Below are positions 8,005 to 15,192 of a stretch of DNA of 24,066 nucleotides, one piece after another (the stretch's first letter is position 1; every line of letters begins with the position of its first letter). This DNA is from Apopatocola sp963618015. GTDB taxonomy: Bacteria; Bacillota; Clostridia; Oscillospirales; Oscillospiraceae. Location of the stretch: contig CAVEQS010000043.1 of assembly GCA_963618015.1 (NCBI GenBank), positions 1 through 24,066 on the forward strand, given 5' to 3'. The position numbers and the translations under genes are program-made. Under the pieces are notes generated by a model, which had not been told where the DNA came from, did no database searches, and saw only the letters and a program-made list of their open reading frames with translations.

Positions 8005-9097
8005 TTTCGTCTTCCCTCGTCGGAACAAATTCCTTCAGCTCTTCCTGCCCGGTGAGCACGCGATACGCGCCCTGGCCGAGACTTTCCATCTCCCGTTCGC
8101 CCGGGAGGATCACCACCGGTGCGATCGTCTCCACGCGCTCGCGGATCAGGCCGGTAATGTACTCGCTGTTTGCCATGCCGCCGGTGAGGATGATCGCATC
8201 CACGCGGCCCTTGAGCACCGTGGCCTGTGCTCCGATCTCCTTGGCAGTCTGGTAGCACATGGCCTCCATGACGAGACGGTACTTCTCGTCGCCCGCCTGC
8301 GCTCTTTCCGTCGCGAGGCGAACGTCCGTCGTGCCGAGATAGCTCACAAGTCCGCCCTCGCCGTTGATGTGATGGAGCATCTGCTCGAGCGTATATTTGC
8401 CCGAATAGCAGAGCTCTATCAGCGAGCCGATCGGAACGGTGCCGCAGCGGTTATTGGAAAACGGACCTTCACCGGTGAGAGCATCCGGCCCGTCGATCAT
8501 TTTTCCGCGGCAATGCGCGGCCACGGAAATGCCGCCGCCAAGCATCACAACGACAAGGTTCATATCCTCATAGCGCTTCCCAACGCTCTCCGCGTAATAC
8601 GCCGCCATTGCTTTATGGTTGAGCGCCTGGAAGCAGCTCCGCCGCTCGATCTCCGCAAGACCGCTGATACGCGCGATGGGCGCAAGCTCGTCCGTTGTGG
8701 GAAGATTCATGGTAAGCGGGATCGCTTTTCCGCTCTCGCGCGCATACTCATACGCCAAAATCAGCCCGAGATTGCCCGGGTGGATGCCGTATTTTTCGCT
8801 GCGGTTCTGGCGGAGCATCGCTTCGTTGATGCGGTAAATGCCGCCGCAGATCGGCTCGGTATGCCCGCCGCGGGAGCTGAAGGCATCTAGCTCCGAGAGC
8901 GAAATGCCGTATTTGCGCATGAAACCGTCGATCGCTTCTTTTCGCTCATTATACTGATCCCAGATCGTCGGAAAAGAGAGCAGGCGCTGCGGATCGTGCG
9001 AAACGCTCTCCTTATGTACACAGACGCCATCGACAAAATATGCGATCTTGGTCGAGGTTGAGCCAAGATTGATGGCCATCGTTTTAATACTTCCCAT
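7997..9097 (-). CDS. buk: Butyrate kinase (ASKHA acyl-phosphate kinase)
   Basis: This 366-residue kinase makes ATP from an acyl phosphate and ADP. The N-terminal phosphate-binding loop AINLGSTSTKIA, the HPGNLG block near 120, VVMLGGGISVAAHCRGKMID near 205 and the DAIILTGGMANSEY adenosine-side motif are typical of butyrate kinases. Length matches Buk (about 355-370) rather than acetate kinase (about 400). It is the first gene of the leftward operon and overlaps ptb by 8 nt. Placing energy conservation first in an operon with a TRAP importer and hydroxyacid dehydrogenases implies that the imported substrate is degraded to an acyl-CoA. Whether the acid is straight or branched chain cannot be told. 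Confidence 0.92.
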   Translation of the reverse strand: MGSIKTMAINLGSTSTKIAYFVDGVCVHKESVSHDPQRLLSFPTIWDQYNERKEAIDGFMRKYGISLSELDAFSSRGGHTEPICGGIYRINEAMLRQNRSEKYGIHPGNLGLILAYEYARESGKAIPLTMNLPTTDELAPIARISGLAEIERRSCFQALNHKAMAAYYAESVGKRYEDMNLVVVMLGGGISVAAHCRGKMIDGPDALTGEGPFSNNRCGTVPIGSLIELCYSGKYTLEQMLHHINGEGGLVSYLGTTDVRLATERAQAGDEKYRLVMEAMCYQTAKEIGAQATVLKGRVDAIILTGGMANSEYITGLIRERVETIAPVVILPGEREMESLGQGAYRVLTGQEELKEFVPTREDENV

Positions 9098-9129
9098 GTT
9101 CTCTCACTCTCTGCTGCCGGTTTTTTGTT

Positions 9130-9165
9130 GTTCCGCTATGCGGAACTCTATTCCGTATATCGGTT
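9130..9165. promoter_or_regulatory. Twin palindromic operators, probable IclR binding sites
   Basis: Site 1 (9130-9146) is a perfect palindrome, GTTCCGC-TAT-GCGGAAC. Site 2 (9151-9165) reads TTCCG-N5-CGGTT, the same geometry with two mismatches. Their centres, 9138 and 9158, are exactly 20 bp apart, about two helical turns, so two dimers could bind on one face. They lie between buk and the divergent iclR, over the likely start point of the leftward operon. IclR-type operators commonly show this palindrome form; the assignment is an inference from position and symmetry. Confidence 0.65.
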
Positions 9166-9171
9166 ATCTAT

Positions 9172-9200
9172 ATGGTACAGGATTCTTCTCGTTTCCGCAA
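9172..9200 (-). promoter_or_regulatory. Candidate promoter of the buk-ptb-TRAP operon
   Basis: On the minus strand TTGCGG (9200-9195), a 17-bp spacer and TACCAT (9177-9172) form a moderate sigma-A promoter. Transcription would start near 9165, inside the second operator, so a bound repressor would block it. The -10 box is only four of six to consensus. Confidence 0.4.
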
Positions 9201-9340
9201 TTAGCAAGTGCTCCAAATAAAAAATATTATTTTGTTCCTTTTAAACAACCGCCCGTTTTTGTGCCGCAAAACTTTTTCCGGCGCATCTTGATTTTTTCCT
9301 TTTTTTTCTTTATCATTTGTTTATAGAAGGTGATCGTTTC

Positions 9341-10108
9341 TTGGATAACGCTACAGGAGAAAACAAAAACATTCTTCATTCTGTCGACACGGCGCTTCAG
9401 CTCATGGATCTGCTGGAGAACCATCCCCGCCTGAGTCTGACAGAGATCAGCCGCGCTCTTTCCATCGGAAAAAGCACGGCTTTTCGTCTTTGCTATACGC
9501 TGGAGCGGCGCGGGTATATCCTGCGGCAGGAGGACGGCAGCTATGGTCTGGGCATCCGCCTGCTCTGTCTCGGCTCGGTAACAAAGGACCGCATGGAGAT
9601 CGTCCATTTCCTGCGCCCGCTGCTTATGCAGCTCAACCGGAAAACCGACGAGACCATTCATCTCGTCGTATGGGCAGACTCTTACCGCGTCATGCTTGTT
9701 GACGAGATCCTCGGCAGCGGCTCCATCCGCGTCGTCTCCGAGATCAAGACACCACGCTACCCGCACGAGACCAGCACCGGCATGACGCTGCTCGCTGCGA
9801 AGCCGGACGATTACATTCAGGAGTATCTCCGCGTTGTGCCGCTCAAGCGCAAAACGCCGCAGGGGTACAGCCATCCGAACCAGATCCTCGCCGCACTCGA
9901 AAAGATCCGCGAGCAGGGCTACTCGCTCAACGACCAGACGTACGAAGTCGGTCTCGTCAGCATCGCCGTGCCGATCTACAATTCGGCGCACTCGGTCGTA
10001 GCAGCTATCAGCGTCTCGGGTCTCGACACGCGGCTCAAGCCGCGGCAGGAAGAGCTTCTCGCGGCGCTGCGCTCTGCGGCGGAGGATGCCGCCAAGCTCC
10101 CGTTCTGA
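9341..10108 (+). CDS. IclR-family transcriptional regulator
   Basis: The protein has an N-terminal winged helix-turn-helix (about residues 10-65, with LSLTEISRALSIGKSTAFRL) and a C-terminal IclR effector domain that ends with the YEVGLVSIAVPIYNS and ISVSGLDTRL blocks. It probably senses the substrate or an intermediate of the divergent operon. I start it at the TTG at 9341 because AGAAGGTGATC, a near-perfect ribosome site, ends 5 nt before it; this gives 255 residues. The earlier in-frame TTG at 9317 has no such site and adds only eight residues. The gene is separated from buk by 243 bp containing two palindromic operators, and it probably also controls itself. IclR proteins can repress or activate; the operator position favours repression. 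Confidence 0.92.
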   Translation: MDNATGENKNILHSVDTALQLMDLLENHPRLSLTEISRALSIGKSTAFRLCYTLERRGYILRQEDGSYGLGIRLLCLGSVTKDRMEIVHFLRPLLMQLNRKTDETIHLVVWADSYRVMLVDEILGSGSIRVVSEIKTPRYPHETSTGMTLLAAKPDDYIQEYLRVVPLKRKTPQGYSHPNQILAALEKIREQGYSLNDQTYEVGLVSIAVPIYNSAHSVVAAISVSGLDTRLKPRQEELLAALRSAAEDAAKLPF

Positions 10109-10120
10109 TCCTTTCTGCGC

Positions 10121-10167
10121 AAAAAAATCCCCGCCCGGTGGTCATTGAATGACCGCCGGGCGGGGAT
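10121..10167. terminator. Bidirectional terminator between iclR and glnN
   Basis: A 20-bp stem with one G-T pair (10127-10146 with 10148-10167) separates two convergent genes. On the minus strand it is followed by seven T residues (complement of 10121-10127), a strong end for glnN. On the plus strand only a weaker T-rich run follows, ending iclR. Confidence 0.88.
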
Positions 10168-10185
10168 ATGTTTCTATATTTTGCT

Positions 10186-12282
10186 TTATTTCACGCCGAA
10201 CATCAGCTCGGCATACGTCGGGAACGGCCAGCTCTTCGCGGGGACGAGCTTTTCGGCCGCGTCGCAGGGAGCGCGCAGCGCCGCCATCTTTGGCAGGACG
10301 CTGTCACGGATGAACTCCGCGGAGCTCTGCACATCGCTCATGGCGTGATAGGCCTCGACCGCCGCTTCCAACTCCTCCGCCGCGGCGTCGATCTTCTCCG
10401 AGAGTGCGGAGAGCTTTTCGATCTGCCGTGCCTCGTAGCCGCCGACGGACGCACCGACCGCAGCGCGGCGGGCGTTCACGCCGTTGGCCAGCGTGTCGGC
10501 ATACGCCGTCACGGCGGGCAGAATTTCGCGGCGCGCCATATCGAGCATCGTTTTCGCCTCGATGTGGACGGTCTTGCGGTAGTTATCGAGATTGATCTCG
10601 CAGCGGGACTTCAGTTCCGTCTCGGAATAGACCTTGTGGCGCGTGAGCATTTCCACGTTCTTCGGTGCGGTGAGATACGGCAGCGCGTCCGGCGTCGTGC
10701 GCAGATTGAGAAGGCCGCGGACCTTCGTCGCCTCCTCGATCCAGGCGTCGTCGTAGCCGTTGCCGTTAAAGACGATGCGCTTGTGCGCGCGGATCGTGCG
10801 CTGGATGAGCGTGTGGAGCGTGCCTTCAAAGTCGTCCGCTTTTTCCAGTTCGTCGGCGTACTGGCGCAGCGACTCCGCCACGGCGGTGTTGAGCATAACG
10901 TTGCAGCACGCGATGGAGTCGGATGAGCCGACCATGCGGAACTCAAAGCGGTTGCCGGTAAACGCAAACGGCGAGGTGCGGTTGCGGTCGGTCGTGTCGC
11001 GCACGAAGCGCGGCAGCACGTGCGCGCCAAGCTTCATGACGATCTTTTCCGTGCCGGTATAGGGCGCGTCGTTTTCGATCGCGTCGAGCACCGCGGCAAG
11101 CTCGTCGCCGAGGAAGATGGAGATGACGGCCGGGGGCGCTTCGTTCGCGCCGAGACGGTGGTCGTTGCTCGCCGTTGCAACGGAGAGACGGAGCAGATCC
11201 TGATAATCGTCCACCGCCTGGATGACCGCGCAGAGGAACAGCAGAAACCGCGCGTTCTGGTGCGGCGTATCGCCGGGCTTGAGAAGGTTGACGCCCGTAT
11301 CGGTGCAGAGCGACCAGTTATTGTGCTTGCCCGAGCCGTTCACGCCGTCGAACGGCTTTTCGTGCAGCAGACACACGAGACCGTGGCGCGCCGCGACCTT
11401 TTTCATGAGCTCCATGGTGAGCTGGTTCTGGTCGGTGGCAATGTTCACGGTGGTGAAAATGGGCGCGAGCTCGTGCTGCGCGGGGGCTACCTCGTTGTGC
11501 TCGGTCTTGGCGAGCACGCCGTGCTTCCACAGCTCTTCGTTGAGATCGGCCATGAACTCTGCGACGCGCGGCTTGATCGCGCCGAAGTAATGGTCGTCCA
11601 TCTCCTGTCCCTTCGGCGGCATCGCGCCGAAGAGCGTGCGGCCGCAGAACATAAGATCCTCGCGCTTATCGAACATGGCGCGGTCAACGAGGAAATATTC
11701 CTGCTCCGGGCCGACGAGCGGGCGGACGACCTTCACATCGTCCATGCCGAAGAGCTTCAGCACGCGCAGCGTCTGCTTATTGAGCGCCTGCATGGAGCGC
11801 AGCAGCGGCGTTTTCTTGTCGAGCGCTTCGCCGCCGTAGGAGCAGAACGCCGTCGGAATGCAGAGCGTTTTGTCCTTGATAAAGGCGTGGCTCGTCGGGT
11901 CCCAGGCGGTATAGCCGCGCGCTTCAAACGTCGCGCGCAGACCGCCGGACGGGAAGCTCGAGGCGTCCGGCTCACCCTGGATGAGTTCCTTGCCGGAAAA
12001 CTCCATGATGACGCCGCCGTCCGGCGAGGGAGTGATGAAGCTGTCGTGCTTCTCCGCGGTGCTGCCGGTGAGCGGCTGGAACCAGTGGGTATAATGCGTC
12101 GCGCCTTTTTCTACCGCCCATTCCTTCATGGCGTCGGCCACGGCGTTGGCGACTGCCGTATCCAGCGTGCCGCCCTCATACATCGTCTTTTTCAGCGAGA
12201 CATACACGTCATACGGCAGTTTCGCTTTCATCACGCGGTCGTCAAACACAAGACTCCCAAAATACTCCGGTACGGTGCTCAT
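10186..12282 (-). CDS. glnN: Glutamine synthetase type III
   Basis: This 698-residue protein is a GSIII enzyme, which joins ammonia to glutamate with ATP. The length, about 250 residues more than GSI, and the N-terminal SLVFDDRVMKAKLP block are GSIII hallmarks. The catalytic region includes VRPLVGPEQEYFLVD, the FDGVNGSGKHNNWSL segment and the LGANEAPPAVISIFLGDEL block. The C-terminal third carries the family helix bundle, ending TYAELMFGVK. I prefer the ATG at 12282, with AAGGAG 8 nt upstream, over the GTG at 12291, which touches the ribosome site. It is transcribed alone and divergently from the glutamate synthase operon, from a consensus promoter with a hairpin terminator in its leader, so attenuation control is likely. 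Confidence 0.95.
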   Translation of the reverse strand: MSTVPEYFGSLVFDDRVMKAKLPYDVYVSLKKTMYEGGTLDTAVANAVADAMKEWAVEKGATHYTHWFQPLTGSTAEKHDSFITPSPDGGVIMEFSGKELIQGEPDASSFPSGGLRATFEARGYTAWDPTSHAFIKDKTLCIPTAFCSYGGEALDKKTPLLRSMQALNKQTLRVLKLFGMDDVKVVRPLVGPEQEYFLVDRAMFDKREDLMFCGRTLFGAMPPKGQEMDDHYFGAIKPRVAEFMADLNEELWKHGVLAKTEHNEVAPAQHELAPIFTTVNIATDQNQLTMELMKKVAARHGLVCLLHEKPFDGVNGSGKHNNWSLCTDTGVNLLKPGDTPHQNARFLLFLCAVIQAVDDYQDLLRLSVATASNDHRLGANEAPPAVISIFLGDELAAVLDAIENDAPYTGTEKIVMKLGAHVLPRFVRDTTDRNRTSPFAFTGNRFEFRMVGSSDSIACCNVMLNTAVAESLRQYADELEKADDFEGTLHTLIQRTIRAHKRIVFNGNGYDDAWIEEATKVRGLLNLRTTPDALPYLTAPKNVEMLTRHKVYSETELKSRCEINLDNYRKTVHIEAKTMLDMARREILPAVTAYADTLANGVNARRAAVGASVGGYEARQIEKLSALSEKIDAAAEELEAAVEAYHAMSDVQSSAEFIRDSVLPKMAALRAPCDAAEKLVPAKSWPFPTYAELMFGVK

Positions 12283-12302
12283 GCATCCCACTCCTTTTTT
12301 CG

Positions 12303-12352
12303 GAAAAAATAATGAAAAAGGCGTCTCGGAGATCGCTCTCCAAGACGCCTTT
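12303..12352 (-). promoter_or_regulatory. Leader terminator/attenuator of glnN
   Basis: In the glnN leader (minus strand) a 16-bp stem with one G-U pair (12352-12337 with 12332-12317) closes a GCGA tetraloop and runs straight into CTTTTTCATTATTTTTT before the AAGGAG site. It is a textbook intrinsic terminator between promoter and gene. The tip can also be drawn as a 4-bp helix closing the hexaloop AGCGAU, with A at 1 and G at 4, the published ANTAR-target pattern. The usual second hexaloop hairpin is not evident. Confidence 0.75.
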
Positions 12353-12368
12353 GCCTTCGATGGGCGAA

Positions 12369-12397
12369 ATTATATGCGCCCTGCACGGATTTGTCAA
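12369..12397 (-). promoter_or_regulatory. Consensus sigma-A promoter of glnN
   Basis: On the minus strand TTGACA (12397-12392), a 17-bp spacer and TATAAT (12374-12369) match consensus at all 12 positions. The start would be near 12362, about 10 nt before the attenuator stem. Confidence 0.88.
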
Positions 12398-12430
12398 TTC
12401 CCAATTTTCGATTTTTTGCGCTTTTTTTCG

Positions 12431-12459
12431 TTGACGTGCTTTTCGCGCGGTGATATAAT
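12431..12459 (+). promoter_or_regulatory. Sigma-A promoter of the glutamate synthase operon
   Basis: TTGACG (12431-12436), a 17-bp spacer and TATAAT (12454-12459) match consensus at 11 of 12 positions. The -35 box is 33 bp from the divergent glnN -35 box. The predicted start near 12466 is about 10 nt before a 24-bp hairpin. Confidence 0.87.
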
Positions 12460-12475
12460 TTCCGCGTTAATGAGC

Positions 12476-12545
12476 AAAGGAGTTCATTTCCCGAGAGGAG
12501 TCTATCCTCTCGGGAAATGAACTCCTTTCGTATTTCGTATTTTTT
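12476..12545 (+). promoter_or_regulatory. Perfect 24-bp leader hairpin, probable attenuator of the glutamate synthase operon
   Basis: The arms 12476-12499 and 12505-12528 are perfectly complementary over 24 bp with a 5-nt loop, GTCTA. A T-rich tract (12531-12545) follows, then the GAAGGAAGG ribosome site and the ATG at 12565. It sits between promoter and first gene, as the glnN hairpin does. A 16-codon reading frame (12470-12520) runs through it but has no ribosome site. A role in termination, transcript protection or antitermination is possible. Confidence 0.7.
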
Positions 12546-12564
12546 CAGAAGGAAGGCGAAGTTT

Positions 12565-13656
12565 ATGAAGCGGGAAGGAGAAATCCGCATTCCCTCCGGA
12601 TGCGCCATTTCCGCCGTCATCTCCCGGGAGGGGCGGCGCATGACCGGCGAGGCGGTCACGAAGAGCATGGTTCCGATGCACGACCGCTCCAACGGTCTCG
12701 GCGGCGGTTTTGCCGCCTACGGCATTTACCCGGACTACCGGGATTTTTATGCGTTCCACATCTTCTTCGACGACAACACGACGCGCCGCGAGTGTGAGGC
12801 GCATCTCAAGGAGGGCTTCGAGCTCGTACAGGCCGAGCAGATCCCCATCCACATCATTCCGGAGATCACCGACGTGCCGTACATCTGGCGTTACTTCGTC
12901 TCCCCGCTGCCATCGGTGCTCAAGCGTCTCCAGCTCGACGAGAAGGAGTTTGTCGCACGCACCGTTATGGAGATCAACACGAAGCTCAAGGGCGCGTACG
13001 TTTTCTCCAGCGGCAAGAACATGGGCGTATTCAAAGCCGTCGGCTATCCCGAGGATGTGGGACGGTTTTACCGGCTCGACGAGTATGAGGCCTACAGCTG
13101 GACAGCGCACGGCCGTTACCCGACGAACACCCCCGGCTGGTGGGGCGGCGCACATCCGTTCGCGCTGCTCGACTATACGGTCGTCCACAACGGCGAAATT
13201 TCGTCCTACGACGCGAACCGCCGCTTCATCGAGATGTTCGGCTACAAATGCACGCTGCAAACCGACACCGAGGTCATCACCTACATCGCCGATTACCTGC
13301 TCCGGCGGCAGGGGCTGTCGCTCGAGGAAACGGCAAACGTCATCGCCGCGCCGTTCTGGAGCACGATCCGCGGCAAGGCCGCGTCCGAGGCCGACCGGCT
13401 CACGTATCTGCGCACGGTGTTTTCGAGTCTCCTCATCACGGGGCCGTTCTCCATCGTGCTCGGCTTCAACGGCGGACTGATGGCGCTCAACGACCGGCTG
13501 AAGCTCCGCTCCATGGTCACGGCGGAGAAGGACGATCTCGTATTCATTGCGAGCGAGGAGGCCGCCATCCGCGCGATGGAGCCGAACGCGCGCAACGTCT
13601 GGGCGCCGATGGGCGGCGAACCGGTCATCGTGCGCGTGAAGGAGGGGAAATATTAA
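12565..13656 (+). CDS. Glutamate synthase glutaminase module (class II amidotransferase, GltB1 type)
   Basis: The 363-residue protein carries the class II glutamine amidotransferase domain of glutamate synthase, which releases ammonia from glutamine. IPSGCAIS near the N-terminus places the likely nucleophile at Cys13, so a short leader may be removed. WTAHGRYPTNTPGWWGGAHPF and the VVHNGEISSYDANRRF block are the glutamine-site motifs of this fold. In typical bacterial GltB this is the first domain of a roughly 1,500-residue chain; here it is a separate gene, the split form seen in archaea and many Clostridia. I start at the ATG at 12565, with GAAGGAAGG upstream; the earlier in-frame ATG at 12517 lies inside the leader hairpin. 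Its stop abuts the next ATG (TAAATG). Confidence 0.9.
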   Translation: MKREGEIRIPSGCAISAVISREGRRMTGEAVTKSMVPMHDRSNGLGGGFAAYGIYPDYRDFYAFHIFFDDNTTRRECEAHLKEGFELVQAEQIPIHIIPEITDVPYIWRYFVSPLPSVLKRLQLDEKEFVARTVMEINTKLKGAYVFSSGKNMGVFKAVGYPEDVGRFYRLDEYEAYSWTAHGRYPTNTPGWWGGAHPFALLDYTVVHNGEISSYDANRRFIEMFGYKCTLQTDTEVITYIADYLLRRQGLSLEETANVIAAPFWSTIRGKAASEADRLTYLRTVFSSLLITGPFSIVLGFNGGLMALNDRLKLRSMVTAEKDDLVFIASEEAAIRAMEPNARNVWAPMGGEPVIVRVKEGKY

Positions 13657-15162
13657 ATGGCTATCGAATATATCTACCCGCCGTTTGAGGTCATCCGGCG
13701 GGATGAGCGGTGCACCCGCTGCCGCATCTGCGAAAAGCAATGCGCAAACGGCGTCCACACCTACGACGCCGAGCGAAAGATCATGCTCGCGGATGAATCC
13801 AAGTGCGTAAACTGCCAGCGCTGCGTGGCGCTCTGCCCGACGCGCGCGATCAAGATCGTGAAAACCGACTGCTGCCTGCGCGAAAACGAAAACTGGAAAG
13901 CTGACACGATCCGCGAGGTTTATAAGCAGGCCGCCACCGGCGGCATTCTTCTCTCCTCCACCGGCAACCCAACGCCGCTGCCGGGCTACTGGGACCGGCT
14001 TCTCATCAATGCCTCACAGGTCACGAACCCCTCGATCGATCCGCTGCGCGAACCGATGGAGACGCGCGTCTTTCTCGGCAAGAAGCCCGATACGATCCGC
14101 CGCCGCGCTGACGGCTCGCTCGACACGACGCTCCCGCCGCAGCTCGAGCTCTCCGTGCCGATCCTCTTCTCCGCAATGAGCTACGGCTCGATCAGCTACA
14201 ACGCACACGCCGCGCTCGCCCGTGCCGCCGAGGAACTCGGCATTTACTACAACACCGGCGAGGGCGGCCTGCACCGCGATTTCTATAAGTACGGCGCGAA
14301 CACGATCGTACAGGTGGCCTCCGGCCGCTTCGGCATTGAGGAGCGCTGTCTGAACGCCGGCGCCGCCATTGAGATCAAAATGGGTCAGGGCGCGAAGCCC
14401 GGCATCGGCGGGCATCTGCCCGGCGCAAAGATCGTCGGCGACGTATCCAAAACCCGCATGATCCCCGAGGGCTCGGACGCCATCTCCCCCGCCCCGCACC
14501 ACGATATCTATTCCATTGAAGACCTGCGCCAGCTCGTCTACTCGCTCAAGGAAGCGACGCAGTATAAAAAGCCGGTCATCGTGAAGGTCGCGGCGGTGCA
14601 CAACATTGCCGCCATCGCAAGCGGCATCGCCCGCAGCGGCGCGGACATCATCGCCATCGACGGTTACCGCGGCGGCACGGGCGCGGCGCCCACGCGCATC
14701 CGCGACAACGTCGGCATTCCCATCGAGCTTGCGCTCGCCGCCGTTGACCAGCGCCTGCGTGACGAGGGCATCCGCAGCAGCGTTTCTCTCGTCGTGGGCG
14801 GCAGCATCCGCTCGTCCGCGGACGTCGTCAAGGCCATCGCCCTCGGCGCGGACGCCTGCTACATCGGCACCGCGGCGCTTCTCGCGCTCGGCTGCCATCT
14901 GTGCCGCTCGTGCCATACGGGGCGGTGCAACTGGGGCATCGCCACGCAGAATCCCGAGCTCGTCAAGCGGCTCGACCCCGACGTGGGCGCAGAGCGGCTT
15001 ATAAACCTCGTCACGGCGTGGAAGCGCGAGATCAAGGAAATGATGGGCGGCATGGGCATCAACTCCATCGAGGCGCTGCGCGGCAACCGCGTAATGCTCC
15101 GCGGTCTCGGCCTCACGGAGAAGGAGCTCGATATTCTCGGCGTCGCCCACGCCGGAGAATGA
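13657..15162 (+). CDS. Glutamate synthase FMN module with N-terminal ferredoxin domain (GltB2 type)
   Basis: This 501-residue protein holds the FMN-binding synthase core that joins 2-oxoglutarate and ammonia and reduces the product to glutamate. The N-terminus is a two-cluster ferredoxin: Cys19, 22, 25, 29 and Cys50, 53, 56, 60. The core shows KMGQGAKPGIGGHLPG, IDGYRGGTGAAPTR (FMN and substrate site), and a Cys-rich CHLCRSCHTGRCNWGIATQ segment that matches the 3Fe-4S ligand region of glutamate synthases. The extra ferredoxin domain suggests electrons arrive through iron-sulfur clusters; no NADPH-binding small subunit (GltD) is in the window. It is directly coupled to the gene before it, with AGGAGG in that gene's last codons. 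Confidence 0.94.
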   Translation: MAIEYIYPPFEVIRRDERCTRCRICEKQCANGVHTYDAERKIMLADESKCVNCQRCVALCPTRAIKIVKTDCCLRENENWKADTIREVYKQAATGGILLSSTGNPTPLPGYWDRLLINASQVTNPSIDPLREPMETRVFLGKKPDTIRRRADGSLDTTLPPQLELSVPILFSAMSYGSISYNAHAALARAAEELGIYYNTGEGGLHRDFYKYGANTIVQVASGRFGIEERCLNAGAAIEIKMGQGAKPGIGGHLPGAKIVGDVSKTRMIPEGSDAISPAPHHDIYSIEDLRQLVYSLKEATQYKKPVIVKVAAVHNIAAIASGIARSGADIIAIDGYRGGTGAAPTRIRDNVGIPIELALAAVDQRLRDEGIRSSVSLVVGGSIRSSADVVKAIALGADACYIGTAALLALGCHLCRSCHTGRCNWGIATQNPELVKRLDPDVGAERLINLVTAWKREIKEMMGGMGINSIEALRGNRVMLRGLGLTEKELDILGVAHAGE

Positions 15163-15192
15163 CGGTGGAAAACCGCGGAAAGGTGTGATATT

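Noticed and set aside
12303..12564. Glutamine riboswitch or T-box in the nitrogen leaders
   Set aside because: The leaders are too short, with a single hairpin each; no T-box bulge or glutamine-aptamer core is present.
12502..13758. 418-codon minus-strand frame across gltB1
   Set aside because: Antisense shadow. It would also read through the leader hairpin, whose palindrome makes both strands encode the same short peptide.
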